A stretch of DNA of 64,000 nt from positions 116,900 through 180,899 of the forward strand of contig NZ_PJBC01000063.1 of assembly GCF_002836515.1 (NCBI RefSeq), written 5' to 3'. Position numbers and translations under genes: made by a program. Source of the DNA: Pseudomonas sp. Choline-02u-1. GTDB lineage: Bacteria > Pseudomonadota > Gammaproteobacteria > Pseudomonadales > Pseudomonadaceae. The notes below the pieces were generated by a model that saw only the letters and a list, made by a program, of their open reading frames with translations, made no database searches and was not told where the DNA came from. This document shows, piece by piece, positions 16,900 to 26,037 of the stretch. The stretch's first letter is position 1. Each line of letters opens with the position of its first letter.

Positions 16900-18402
16900 T
16901 CAGCGTTCCGTCGACCGCTCGAATGGCGAGGCTGAAACCACCTCATCCAGGCCCGCATTCTGCGAGGCGAATTCTGCGGGCGCGTGAACCTGCACAGGTC
17001 CCATGGCATAGAGGCGGATGATCATCCCGACGGGCAAACCACTGACTTCCGTTATCCATTTCACCACCTGTTCAGGGGCGTGCAGGCCTTGCATGGCACG
17101 GTGCAGATCGGGCATTGCCACCAACATCCCGGGGTGACAGTTGCGCAGAAACCGCTCAAGTCCTCTGCCGTTGTCAATAAACGGTGCGAACAGCAGGCAC
17201 GTCAATTGCGTTTCGTTCAGAGCGAAACCATGCAAGAGATAATCCTGTGCCAGTAAACGCAGCGGCTCTGGCCCCCCGAGACTGTCGAAGCTGCCCATCA
17301 AATGTTCGCAGACGGACTGCGCAGCTTCTTTTCGATGCAGGTCGGCCAGCGTCTTGTGCAAATAGTCGTCGACACCCGCGTCATAGGTTCGTCCCTCGAT
17401 GAACCGGGCGTGCAGACCGCGCACGTGTGCGGAAATCAGCGGATCGGCAAATAGCACTTCACCTTGATACAGCGTCAGTTCGTCAGGCTCGAAACCCAGA
17501 AATTCACCCAGCAGCGGCCAGCGATCCTCAAGCTTGCCGACCATCATATCGTTCACATCGATGAAGCTGGTGCGCCGGCAGGCTTCGAATTCGCCTGCGG
17601 GGCGCCAGACGACACGGTCATCATCGCGACGCAGCTCGCGATAGAAATCGTCACCGAGCCCGTCAAGCAGGGGGAACAGCGCCTCGAATCCGCACGGGAC
17701 AGGTTCGGGACCCGCGATTGCCACCCTCTGCATCGCGCGGTTCAGACCCTCGAGAAAATGCCGCTGGCTGCTTCGCGATTCAGTGCTGATCATGGCGTCG
17801 ACACCATTGCTCCAGCGAGCGATGTGGCTGTAATACTCGGCGGTCGCCAGATAGGCGTCATCCCATAATTCGGGTGTTTCGATCCAGGTACGACAGTGCC
17901 CGACAAGCAGCAGGTTGACACGATTGCTTTCATGCCCCTGCGCACTGACCGGCGTGCGGTGGTCGAACGCAAGCACCTCGCGGTTATCGACCATCAGCAG
18001 CTCGACGCGAGGATCGTCGTAGAGAAACAGTGCGCTGTAGCTTCGATGCAGGTTTTGCTGGGTGGTCGGGCCATTGCCATTCCAGCGCAAGGTGGCCACG
18101 CGCAGCTGAAATGTGGCTGGCGCCCGGCCCGCGATGGTCAACTGAGCAGCTCTTAGCAATGCCAGCGTATAGCAGCTGTCACGGGAGCCGGACTGATTGA
18201 CCAGAACCTTGAACTGACCGATGTTCTCCGTGCCGCCGGCAGCCACGACAAGGCGCTGGATCAACAGCTGCAAGGCCGTGCGCTCTGACCGTGAAAAGAA
18301 GCCCAGCAAACGTTGCAAGACTTGCTGGTAAACGTAGTTCATTGCCTGATCGTGGATCGTGCTCATCGGAATATACCCGGTATAGAAAGTTTCATGCCGC
18401 AC
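16900..18402 (-). CDS. Unidentified 500-residue protein co-transcribed with the MocR regulator
   Basis: I do not recognise this protein. It has no signal peptide or membrane segment and is of mixed composition, with many aromatic and charged residues, so a soluble cytoplasmic protein is likely. Visible features: a helical N-terminus (YVYQQVLQRLLGFFSRSERT), beta-type runs such as FQLRVATLRWNGNG, a region with EVLAFDHRTPV, and a leucine-rich C-terminal third (PLRLLAQDYLLHGFALNETQ). A first start is GTG at 18402 and a more natural one ATG at 18366 (MSTIHDQAM); neither has a clear ribosome site. It ends two bases before the MocR start. GC is ordinary for the window, so recent transfer is not obvious. 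Confidence 0.7.
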   Translation of the reverse strand: MRHETFYTGYIPMSTIHDQAMNYVYQQVLQRLLGFFSRSERTALQLLIQRLVVAAGGTENIGQFKVLVNQSGSRDSCYTLALLRAAQLTIAGRAPATFQLRVATLRWNGNGPTTQQNLHRSYSALFLYDDPRVELLMVDNREVLAFDHRTPVSAQGHESNRVNLLLVGHCRTWIETPELWDDAYLATAEYYSHIARWSNGVDAMISTESRSSQRHFLEGLNRAMQRVAIAGPEPVPCGFEALFPLLDGLGDDFYRELRRDDDRVVWRPAGEFEACRRTSFIDVNDMMVGKLEDRWPLLGEFLGFEPDELTLYQGEVLFADPLISAHVRGLHARFIEGRTYDAGVDDYLHKTLADLHRKEAAQSVCEHLMGSFDSLGGPEPLRLLAQDYLLHGFALNETQLTCLLFAPFIDNGRGLERFLRNCHPGMLVAMPDLHRAMQGLHAPEQVVKWITEVSGLPVGMIIRLYAMGPVQVHAPAEFASQNAGLDEVVSASPFERSTER

Positions 18403-18870
18403 GCACTGAACAGTGGGTCCGCGACAATTGGATCAATAAGTAATAGACGCTGAAATGCTAACACTTACAAAGTTGTAGTTATTTGAAACACTTGATCTGA
18501 GAAAATCGCAAAAGACGCCGACCTGCATGCTCAAACACCCGTATTCATTGGATATTTTCGGTCGAAAAATAGTCTGAGGAAACTTCTTACAGCGTCCCAC
18601 GACATTTCATTACAAGAAAAGAAGAAGTAACTTCCGAATCGCCCTACAGCAAATAAACAGAAAATTACGAAGTCAGCCGGGCCAGCCGTTTGATATTGCC
18701 CTGAATAAATTGAACGCACAGCCATAGCTCATTCCTTGAGATGAAAGTAATCATTCAATTATCAGCGCTTATAGTGTGATTAGAAGATACAGATCGAGAG
18801 CAAAAACCAGTTCAGTTGCTGAAATGGTCAGCGCTTCGGTGACGGACAGGATCAGTTCCGGAACGGAATA
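18403..18870. other. A/T-rich intergenic region without a recognisable gene
   Basis: About 470 bases, around 40% GC in sampled lines, upstream of the unidentified gene on minus and downstream of mexS. It presumably holds the promoter and MocR operator of the 16900-18402 transcript. Only a 64-codon minus-strand frame (18531-18725) is open, with no ribosome site or similarity I can see. Confidence 0.5.
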
Positions 18871-18902
18871 TAAACAAAAGAGTCCGTGGGGCCACGGACT
18901 CT
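18871..18902 (-). terminator. Terminator of mexS
   Basis: Perfect 11-bp stem AGAGTCCGTGG/CCACGGACTCT with a two-base loop, followed on the minus strand by TTTTGTTTA. It begins 11 bases past the mexS stop. Confidence 0.9.
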
Positions 18903-18913
18903 GTTTAGCGGGT

Positions 18914-19936
18914 TTACGCGGGTTCGACCTGCAGTGCGACCCGCTCGCGGCATGGGCATTCGTCCATGTAGCGGTGTGCTTCGACGAACTCGTTGAAGGC
19001 AAATACACGCGTTTTGAGCGGCAGCAGCACGCGGTCAGCGGTCAACTGGTTGATGTCACGCAACGCGCGTTGCAGCGCGACATGGTCCTGAACAATACCC
19101 AGTTCCGGCTTACCGGTGAAATTGCCAATGCAGTGCACAAAGAACTGGATGTTCTTCTGGAACGCTGCGCACGCCGGAAACGGTGTCTGATTACCGCCCT
19201 GCAGTCCGTACAAAACCAGACTGCCGCGTGGCGCCAGCACATCGCCGAGCAACGACATCTGCGGACCGCCGAGGCCATCAAACACCACGTCGACGCCGCG
19301 GTTGTCGGTGATCTTGTTGATACGCATCAACAAATCTTCCTCTTCGGTGACGATGACCTTCTCAGCACCGAGGGACAGCAGGTACTCGCGCTCCTCCGCC
19401 GACTTGGTCGCTGCAATCACTCGCACACCGAGCGCTTTACCGAGTTGGACGAACGAGGGGCCGGCGCAGTGGCTGGCATCAGTGACCAGCGCAAATTGCC
19501 CTGGTTTGACCCGCGCCAGATCGGCATAAGCGAAGTAGGCGATCAACAGCGGCGTGTAATGCACGCTGGCTTCGATCGGGCTGAGTACATCCGGGTAGCG
19601 GGTCAGTGCCGTGCGCGGCAAGACGATCGACTCGCCGTAGACCGGATAATCGTTCGGGCTTTCAGCCGGGAAACTGGCGACTTTGTCACCGACGGACAGG
19701 TCTTCAACGTCGGCGCCGACCGCCGTGACCACGCCAGCCATTTCATGACCAAGACCCGAAGGCAGACGGGCCTGGGATGACGCCAGATTCTGACGCCACA
19801 GGGTGTCGTACCAACTGATGCCGATTGCCTCGACACGCACCTGCACTTCGCCAGGACCTGGCTGAGCAGCCGCATGCTCTTCGCATTTGAGCACCTCGGC
19901 CGGACCAAACTTGTGAAAACGGATCGTGCGGGACAT
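18914..19936 (-). CDS. mexS: MexS-like zinc-free MDR oxidoreductase (quinone reductase family)
   Basis: A 340-residue medium-chain dehydrogenase/reductase. GHEMAGVVTAVG is the GHE turn of the family, and the nucleotide fold is at ALVTDASHCAGPSFVQLGKA. Structural-zinc cysteines are absent. Start at ATG 19936 (MSRTIRFHKFG) with GAGG nine bases upstream; length equals P. aeruginosa MexS (339 residues). It is divergent from the mexT homologue, exactly as PA2491-PA2492 are. In P. aeruginosa loss of MexS activates MexT and the MexEF-OprN pump, probably through a toxic electrophile. Role here inferred from the paired arrangement. Confidence 0.85.
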   Translation of the reverse strand: MSRTIRFHKFGPAEVLKCEEHAAAQPGPGEVQVRVEAIGISWYDTLWRQNLASSQARLPSGLGHEMAGVVTAVGADVEDLSVGDKVASFPAESPNDYPVYGESIVLPRTALTRYPDVLSPIEASVHYTPLLIAYFAYADLARVKPGQFALVTDASHCAGPSFVQLGKALGVRVIAATKSAEEREYLLSLGAEKVIVTEEEDLLMRINKITDNRGVDVVFDGLGGPQMSLLGDVLAPRGSLVLYGLQGGNQTPFPACAAFQKNIQFFVHCIGNFTGKPELGIVQDHVALQRALRDINQLTADRVLLPLKTRVFAFNEFVEAHRYMDECPCRERVALQVEPA

Positions 19937-20206
19937 CGCAAACCTCGTCAAAGTAACCTCTAATGCCATGAACTCTATCTGGGCTTTCGACCCAAGACCA
20001 TCAGTGGCTATTAATAGTCGACATGCCTGTCATTGATTCCGCATCAGGGGCGGCATTGGCAAAAACCAGCAAAAAAGCGCTGCAGCCGTCTCGTAAAAGC
20101 TGAATTTTCCGGTGCAGAGTACCAGCCTTTCCCCGTAAGATTCATGCCGGCCATTGTTCTCATATGGCCGCTCTCGTCAAGCTTGATGACTCTGCCAGGA
20201 CTCCAG
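19937..20206. promoter_or_regulatory. Divergent mexS/mexT promoter region
   Basis: 270 bases. It contains the palindrome CTATTAATAG at 20008-20017, next to GTCGAC, the sort of T-N11-A dyad LysR proteins bind. I did not find a full MexT box with the published spacing here. It lies 72 bases from the mexS start. Confidence 0.45.
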
Positions 20207-21121
20207 ATGAATCGTAATGACCTGCGTCGTGTCGACCTGAACCTGCTGATCGTGTTTGAAACATTGATGCACGAACGCAGTGTGACTCGGGCCGCGGAAA
20301 AATTGTTCCTCGGCCAACCGGCTATCAGCGCCGCGTTATCGCGCCTGCGCAGCCTGTTTGACGATCCGCTGTTTGTCCGCACCGGCCGCAGCATGGAACC
20401 GTCCGCTCGCGCGGTGGAAATCTTCGCGCTGCTCTCACCTGCACTTGATTCGATCTCAACGGCTGTCAGTCGTGCCGCCGATTTCGATCCGGCGACCAGC
20501 ACGTCGGTGTTCCGCATCGGTTTATCCGACGACGTCGAATTCGCCCTGCTGCCGATGCTGCTCAAACGCCTGCGTGCCGAATCACCGGGCATCGTCCTTG
20601 TCGTGCGGCGGGTCAACTACATACTGATGCCGGGCCTGCTGGCTTCCGGCGAGATTTCGATTGGCGTCAGCTACACCACCGATCTGCCGGCTAACGCCAA
20701 GCGCAAGGTTCTGCGCCGCAGCGCACCGAAGCTGCTACGTGCCGACACCGTGCCGGGGCCGCTGAGCCTGGACGACTACTGCGCCCGACCGCACGCGCTG
20801 GTGTCGTTCGCTGGCGATCTCAGTGGTTTCGTCGATGAAGAACTGGAGAAACTCGGACGCAAACGGCACGTGGTGCTGGCTGTTCCGCAGTTCAACGGAC
20901 TGGGAACGTTGCTGGCGGGCACCGATATCGTCGCCACCGTGCCGGATTACACGGCGGACGCACTGACAGCAGCTGGTGGTCTGCGCGCTGAGGATCCACC
21001 GTTGCCGACGCGCACTTTTGAATTGCACATGGCCTGGCGCGGTTCGCAGGACAACGACCCAGGTGAGCGTTGGTTGCGGTCGCGGATCCAGATGTTTTTC
21101 GGCGATCCGGATAGCCTGTAG
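20207..21121 (+). CDS. mexT: MexT, LysR-family activator of MexEF-OprN
   Basis: A 304-residue LysR regulator. N-terminal winged helix (VDLNLLIVFETLMHERSVTR, AISAALSRLR) and effector domain with the characteristic end MAWRGSQDND and RIQMFFGDPDSL agree closely with my recollection of P. aeruginosa MexT. ATG at 20207 follows AGGACTCCAG and fixes the family start MNRNDLRRVDLNLL; the upstream 58 codons of open frame lack support. The region where laboratory PAO1 strains carry an inactivating 8-bp repeat (around FLGQPAISAA) holds a single copy, so the gene is intact. Transcribed toward mexEF-oprN but separated from it by four genes. Confidence 0.93.
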   Translation: MNRNDLRRVDLNLLIVFETLMHERSVTRAAEKLFLGQPAISAALSRLRSLFDDPLFVRTGRSMEPSARAVEIFALLSPALDSISTAVSRAADFDPATSTSVFRIGLSDDVEFALLPMLLKRLRAESPGIVLVVRRVNYILMPGLLASGEISIGVSYTTDLPANAKRKVLRRSAPKLLRADTVPGPLSLDDYCARPHALVSFAGDLSGFVDEELEKLGRKRHVVLAVPQFNGLGTLLAGTDIVATVPDYTADALTAAGGLRAEDPPLPTRTFELHMAWRGSQDNDPGERWLRSRIQMFFGDPDSL

Positions 21122-21139
21122 CCCGTCGCTCTACCCGAG

Positions 21140-21901
21140 CTACTTGCCACCGGTCACATCCAGAAATGTACCGGTGACAAACGAGGCTTCCGCGCTGGCC
21201 AGCCACAGGATAGCCCGCGCCACCTCCTCCGGCTGGCCGCCCCGCCCCATCGGGATGGAGTCCTTCACGCGATCAACCCGCCCCGGCTCCCCGCCGCTGG
21301 CGTGCATGTCCGTGTAGATGTGCCCGGGACGAATGCAGTTGACCCGAATTCCCTCCCGCGCCACTTCCTTGGCAAAGCCGATGCTGAAGGTTTCCAGCGC
21401 GCCTTTCGACGCTGCGTAATCGACATATTCATTCGGGCTGCCCAAGCGCGCCGAAGCAGACGACACATTGATCACCACGCCACCCGCTCCGCCGTGGCGC
21501 GGGGACATGCGCTTCACCGCCTGCTGCGCACACAGGATCGGCCCCAGAGCATTGACCGCGAAGATCCGCTGCATGCGTTCGAAGCCGAGGTCTTCCATGC
21601 GTGACTGCTGCGCCAGCACGCCAGCGTTATTGACCAAAACGTCGATGCGCCCGAATGAACGATCAATCGCCAAGAACAGCTCAATGACCTGCTCGGGCTC
21701 GGCGCTGTCGGCTCGCACCGCAAGCCCCTTGCGCCCCAGCGCTTCGACTTCGGCCACCACCGCCAGCGCGGCGGACTCACTGGCAACATAGCTGATCGCG
21801 ACGTCGTAACCTTGTGCAGCAGCGAGTCTGGCAGTGGCGGCGCCCACTCCGCGACTGCCGCCGGTGATCAGAATCAGCGGGGCCTGCGAGACTTTATCCA
21901 T
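21140..21901 (-). CDS. Short-chain dehydrogenase/reductase
   Basis: A 253-residue classical SDR. Cofactor motif TGGSRGVGAATA, NNAG at the core, catalytic Ser in INVSSAS and YVDYAASKGALE (Tyr-x3-Lys), then the family close RVNCIRPGHIYT and FVTGTFLDVTGGK. An Arg two residues after the first Gly suggests preference for NADP(H). Substrate unknown. It lies 27 bases downstream of the EamA gene on the same strand and converges with mexT, only 18 bases from its stop. Confidence 0.9.
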   Translation of the reverse strand: MDKVSQAPLILITGGSRGVGAATARLAAAQGYDVAISYVASESAALAVVAEVEALGRKGLAVRADSAEPEQVIELFLAIDRSFGRIDVLVNNAGVLAQQSRMEDLGFERMQRIFAVNALGPILCAQQAVKRMSPRHGGAGGVVINVSSASARLGSPNEYVDYAASKGALETFSIGFAKEVAREGIRVNCIRPGHIYTDMHASGGEPGRVDRVKDSIPMGRGGQPEEVARAILWLASAEASFVTGTFLDVTGGK

Positions 21902-21928
21902 GAGACGTGCTCCCGGGTTTGGGCTGTA

Positions 21929-22756
21929 TCAGCCAATGATGATGGCGCCACTGGCGATGACCACACACGCCAGCATCCGGCGGACAGTGAGTCTTTCGCC
22001 GAGGAACAGGGAGCCGAGCAGCGCCGCGAACAACACGCTGGTTTCGCGCAGGGCCGACACCGCGCCCAGCGGCGCCTCGTTCATGGCGTAGATCACGATT
22101 GCGTACGCCAGCAAGGACACCAGTCCGCCGATCACAGCGGTGAACATTCCTGGCCGCACGGAAAACAGACTGCGGGCATCGCGCAGGCCGATATAGACCG
22201 CTGGCATCAACATCCCCCACAGGGCGCTCATCCACACTGTGTAAGCCAGCGGCGCGCCGGAAAGCCTGGCGCCGATGCCGTCGACGACGCTGTAGGCGGC
22301 GATGAAACAACCGGTGCCCAACGCGTAAGGCAGGCTCGGCACCGACAGGCTGCGCCCCCGGAATGCCAACGAAATAATGCCCCCGGACACCAGACCGATG
22401 CCGAGCAGCTCGCTCGCAGTGATCGTTTCACCGACGAACAGCGCGGCACCAAGTGCGATCAGCGCCGGCGACGAGCCGCGGGAAATCGGATAAATCTGCC
22501 CAAGGTCACCGACTCGATAGCTGCGCACCAGAAACAGGTTGTAGCCAACATGCAGCAGTGCCGACAGCAGCGCATAACCCCAGCTTTGTGCTGCAGGCGG
22601 GGCCATGAAAACGGCGGCGACGGCGCAAACCATGGCGATGGCAACGCACATTATCGTCATCGACCAGAGCCGATCGGCACCGCCGCGCAACATCGCGTTC
22701 CAGCTGGCGTGCAGGAGCGCGGCGAACAGGACGAGGAATACGAGGTGCAAAGGCAT
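21929..22756 (-). CDS. EamA/DMT-family membrane transporter
   Basis: A 275-residue protein with ten hydrophobic segments arranged as two five-helix EamA repeats (first ends about YNLFLVRSYRVGDLGQIYPIS, second with AIVIYAMNEAPLGAVSALRETSVL). The family contains drug, metabolite and amino-acid exporters; the substrate cannot be read. Same strand as the LysR gene 75 bases upstream and the SDR gene downstream, probably one operon. Confidence 0.88.
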   Translation of the reverse strand: MPLHLVFLVLFAALLHASWNAMLRGGADRLWSMTIMCVAIAMVCAVAAVFMAPPAAQSWGYALLSALLHVGYNLFLVRSYRVGDLGQIYPISRGSSPALIALGAALFVGETITASELLGIGLVSGGIISLAFRGRSLSVPSLPYALGTGCFIAAYSVVDGIGARLSGAPLAYTVWMSALWGMLMPAVYIGLRDARSLFSVRPGMFTAVIGGLVSLLAYAIVIYAMNEAPLGAVSALRETSVLFAALLGSLFLGERLTVRRMLACVVIASGAIIIG

Positions 22757-22831
22757 GCCGCATTCTAGGCATCCGCAGCATTCGCGTTACAGAGAAGTCT
22801 CCTCATCGCCTCATGAGCAATACCTCATGGC

Positions 22832-23737
22832 TCAACACTGTGCGCTCTGCACCTTGCACGCCTCACCCAGCAACCATTGGCGAAATCTGAGGATGTGCGC
22901 CTGCGCTTCGATGCCTTTGGGGCAAACGAAATAATAGGCAAGCGGCGACTGGAACGGCACATCGAACAGCCTTACCAGCCGGCCGTCGCCGATTTCATTT
23001 TCGACGTGCCCGCTGCGCACCAGCGCCACCCCCTGCCCGAGCAACGCGGCTTCCACCGTCATGTTGGTGTCGCCAAACCTGACGCTCTCGCGCAGCGGTA
23101 AAAACTCCAGCCCGACTGACTGAAACCACACCTCCCATTTCGGCGCCAGCTCGGCGCCGTCGCGAATAAGTAACGGCATTTGCAGCAATTCGGCGGGACT
23201 GCCCGGCATGCCGACGCGCTGCAGCAGTTCGGGACTGGCCACGGGGAACACCTGCTCGCCGAACAGGAACTCCGAGTACAGGCCAGGGTAATTGCCCTTG
23301 CCCATACGGATCGCGACATCAGCGTCGCCGCTGGCGAAATGGATCACCTTGTCCGTGGTATCGAGCGATACCAACAATTCAGGGTGCTGGCGCGACAGAC
23401 CAGGCAAGCGTGGCAGCAACCACTTCAAAGCAAACGAATAAGTGGTGCTGACGCTCAGCCGAACCCTGCCTTTTTGTTCGCGCAGATCCTCCAGCGTCGC
23501 CTCAAGGCTGGTGAAAAACTCACGTACGATCGGCGCCAGCGCAGCCCCGGCGGCTGTAAGGCGCAACGCTTTGCCGCGCTCGAACAATGGCAACCCCCAA
23601 AGATCTTCAAGATGCCGGAGCTGATGACTGACTGCGCTCTGGGTCACATGCAGTTCCTGCGCGGCAGCAGTGAACGTCGGGTGTCGAGTGGCCACTTCAA
23701 AAGCGCGCAATGTGGCGGTCGGGGGCAGGTCTCGCAT
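22832..23737 (-). CDS. LysR-family regulator of the GcvA type
   Basis: A 301-residue LysR protein with the GcvA-like opening LPPTATLRAFEVATRHPTFT and recognition helix TQSAVSHQLRHLEDLWGLPLF. The effector domain carries the RXGKG-type loop (AIRMGKGNYPGL). It heads the LysR-EamA-SDR direction, unlike the usual divergent layout, and may regulate both neighbours. Target not determined. Confidence 0.88.
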   Translation of the reverse strand: MRDLPPTATLRAFEVATRHPTFTAAAQELHVTQSAVSHQLRHLEDLWGLPLFERGKALRLTAAGAALAPIVREFFTSLEATLEDLREQKGRVRLSVSTTYSFALKWLLPRLPGLSRQHPELLVSLDTTDKVIHFASGDADVAIRMGKGNYPGLYSEFLFGEQVFPVASPELLQRVGMPGSPAELLQMPLLIRDGAELAPKWEVWFQSVGLEFLPLRESVRFGDTNMTVEAALLGQGVALVRSGHVENEIGDGRLVRLFDVPFQSPLAYYFVCPKGIEAQAHILRFRQWLLGEACKVQSAQC

Positions 23738-24045
23738 ATAGGAAAGGTCCGGCGGGGCTGAAGGTCATGGCATGAATTACCGCTCATGTTAGAGCCAAAT
23801 GCTTTTGCACGCTTCTTGCCCGAAGTGGATTTGGCAATGATCGGGTTTTGCTTCAGCAGCACACCCACACATCGAAAGTCGAGAGCCGATGACAAAACCC
23901 ATGTTAACGATTAGATTACGCCGCCCCGCCAATGGAGAGTCGGGCGTTCAGTCTCCTGCTCTCTTTTGCGGACGTCTGCACCAACGGAAACACTCGGGAA
24001 GCATCTGCCCCGTCTTTCGACTGATCAATTTTTAGGGAAAAAAAC
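23738..24045. other. Intergenic region between LysR and DUF805 genes
   Basis: 308 bases of divergent promoter space. Nothing beyond short A/T-rich tracts (TTTTTAGGGAAAAAAAC before the DUF805 ATG, with AGGG as weak ribosome site) could be recognised; no RNA gene structure was seen. Confidence 0.5.
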
Positions 24046-24498
24046 ATGAGCCTGGTTTTCTGCCGTGGTTGCGCCAAGGAAATAAGTACGCTGGCGCTGA
24101 CATGCCCACAGTGCGGCGCACCCCAAGCGCCACTGCATTCCATTGCCAGTGGCCCCGTCATGGCGAGCGGCAACCCGTACGTGGAAGCACTGAAGAAATA
24201 TGCCGTGTTCACCGGACGCGCCACGCGCCGTGAATACTGGATGTTCTTTCTGATCAACATGGGCATCGCAATTGCCATCAGCATTGTGGACGGTCTTCTC
24301 AAAACCGGTGGTGCCCTGCAAAGCCTGTACAACCTGGCAATGCTGTTGCCGAGTCTTGCTGTTGGCGTACGGCGCATGCACGACACTGACCGCAGCGGCT
24401 GGTGGATTCTGCTGCCCATCGTCAACATTGTGTTTCTGGCGCAAGACAGCCAACCCGGCCCCAATCGGTTCGGTGCCAACCGCAAAGGCTTCAACTGA
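24046..24498 (+). CDS. DUF805 membrane protein with N-terminal zinc ribbon
   Basis: A 150-residue protein. An N-terminal four-cysteine ribbon (CRGC at residues 6-9 and CPQCG after about ten residues) precedes a DUF805 domain with FTGRATRREYW, three membrane helices and the typical VRRMHDTDRSGWW motif and DSQPGPNRFG end. DUF805 proteins resemble E. coli YhaH; their function is unknown. A terminator follows 24 bases after the stop, separating it from mexE. Confidence 0.88.
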   Translation: MSLVFCRGCAKEISTLALTCPQCGAPQAPLHSIASGPVMASGNPYVEALKKYAVFTGRATRREYWMFFLINMGIAIAISIVDGLLKTGGALQSLYNLAMLLPSLAVGVRRMHDTDRSGWWILLPIVNIVFLAQDSQPGPNRFGANRKGFN

Positions 24499-24521
24499 TC
24501 AATCGCCGCCATCGCGGATCG

Positions 24522-24546
24522 AAACGGCCTTCATGGCCGTTTTTTT
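24522..24546 (+). terminator. Terminator of the DUF805 gene
   Basis: ACGGCC/GGCCGT stem with a five-base loop flanked by A/T, followed by seven T. It isolates mexEF-oprN transcription from upstream genes. Confidence 0.9.
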
Positions 24547-24667
24547 GTGCGGAACGCATTCACAGCTGCGCTGGATCGTTGCGGTTAAAGCAACAAACTT
24601 TTGCCAGCAAGCCAATTGATAGCCACCTAACGAAAGGCGCATGCTAGAGGGCTGCCTCGGCGCTTAT

Positions 24668-24691
24668 ATCATTCCGAATGATAGTTACCTT
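24668..24691 (+). promoter_or_regulatory. Putative MexT box upstream of mexE
   Basis: ATCA-TTCCG-AATGAT-AGTT-ACCTT keeps the exact spacing of the P. aeruginosa MexT consensus ATCA-N5-GTCGAT-N4-ACYAT and matches 11 of 15 defined bases, including the full ATCA, GAT and ACC. It ends 77 bases before the mexE ATG, a normal distance for an activator site. Found by eye and not verified by binding. Confidence 0.6.
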
Positions 24692-24768
24692 TGCTTCATT
24701 CGATTCGTGCCATCACACCCGCGCCGAGCATCATCCGCCCATCTTCAATACTTCGGCGGATTGCATCC

Positions 24769-26022
24769 ATGGAACAATCACTCAAACATTTGCGCTTCCC
24801 GTTGGCCATGCTGGCCGTACTGGTGATGAGCGCCTGCGGCAAAACTCCGGAGACTGCCGGCGCCCCGCCCGCTGCCAAAGTCAGCGTAGCCAAGGTGCTG
24901 GAACAACCGGTCAACGAGTGGGACGAATTTACCGGGCGCCTCGAGGCGCCGGAAACCGTTGAAATCCGTCCACGGGTTTCAGGCCAGATCGATCAGGTCG
25001 CATTCACCGAAGGCGCACTGGTCAAGAAAGGTGACCTGCTGTTCCAGATCGACCCGCGTCCGTTCCAGGCCGAGGTACGCCGCCTCGAAGCTCTGGTCGC
25101 GCAAGCCCGCGCTACCGCCACTCGCAGTGAAAACGAAGCCGCTCGCGGTGAACGTCTGCGCACCAGCAACGCCATTTCCGCTGAATTGGCCGACTCGCGC
25201 ACCAGCGCTGCCCAAGAGGCCCGCGCCGCCGTCGGTGCTCTGCAGGCACAACTGGATCTGGCGAAACTGAACCTGAGCTTTACTCGCGTCACTGCACCGA
25301 TCAGTGGCCGCGTCAGCCGCGCCGAAATCACTGCCGGCAACCTGGTGACCGCCGACACCACCGCGCTGACCAGCGTCGTGTCCACCGACAAGGTCTACGC
25401 CTACTTCGACGCCGACGAGCGTGTATTCCTCAAGTACACCCAACTGGCCCGCAACGGTCAGCGCGGCGCAACTACGCCGGTGTACATGGGCCTGTCCAAC
25501 GAAGATGGCAACCCGCACCTGGGTCAGATGAACTTCGTCGACAACCAGGTCAATCCGAAAACCGGCACCATCCGTGGCCGCGCCGTGTTCGACAACACTG
25601 ACGGCACCTACACCCCAGGCTTGTACGCACGGTTGAAACTGGTTGGCAGCGGCACCTACAACGCCATGCTGATCAATGACGAAGCCGTCGGTACTGACCT
25701 GGGCAAGAAGTTCGTGCTGGTCATGGATGGCGACAACAAAACCGCCTACCGCGCCGTTGAACTCGGCCCGAAAATCGAAGGGCTACGCATCGTCCGCACC
25801 GGTCTGCAAAAGGACGACACCATCATCGTCAAAGGCTTGCAACGGGTTCGTCCTGGCTCACCGGTCACCCCCGAAGTGATTCCGATGGCCAGCGAGCAGA
25901 CCCTCGCCGCCCTCGCTCAACAACGTCAAGCGCTGGAAGCCAGCAACCTGCCCAAAGTTGCCCCTGCCAAGGGCGCATCGGGTTCGGCTGCGAAGCTGGC
26001 CGCTACGACCCCACGCGGTTAA
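24769..26022 (+). CDS. mexE: RND efflux periplasmic adaptor MexE
   Basis: A 417-residue lipoprotein adaptor (MexE of P. aeruginosa has 414). Signal and lipobox LAVLVMSACGK, lipoyl half DEFTGRLEAPETVEIRPRVS, hairpin, second half RVTAPISGRVSRAEITAGNL, then the beta-barrel. It links MexF to the outer-membrane OprN. ATG at 24769 gives the complete lipoprotein signal; no strong ribosome site is visible. First gene of mexEF-oprN, with 15 bases to mexF. Confidence 0.94.
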   Translation: MEQSLKHLRFPLAMLAVLVMSACGKTPETAGAPPAAKVSVAKVLEQPVNEWDEFTGRLEAPETVEIRPRVSGQIDQVAFTEGALVKKGDLLFQIDPRPFQAEVRRLEALVAQARATATRSENEAARGERLRTSNAISAELADSRTSAAQEARAAVGALQAQLDLAKLNLSFTRVTAPISGRVSRAEITAGNLVTADTTALTSVVSTDKVYAYFDADERVFLKYTQLARNGQRGATTPVYMGLSNEDGNPHLGQMNFVDNQVNPKTGTIRGRAVFDNTDGTYTPGLYARLKLVGSGTYNAMLINDEAVGTDLGKKFVLVMDGDNKTAYRAVELGPKIEGLRIVRTGLQKDDTIIVKGLQRVRPGSPVTPEVIPMASEQTLAALAQQRQALEASNLPKVAPAKGASGSAAKLAATTPRG

Positions 26023-26037
26023 GGGACGACAACTCCG

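Noticed and set aside
18531..18725. 64-codon minus-strand frame in the A/T-rich region upstream of the unidentified gene
   Set aside because: No ribosome site, no similarity, atypical composition; treated as intergenic.
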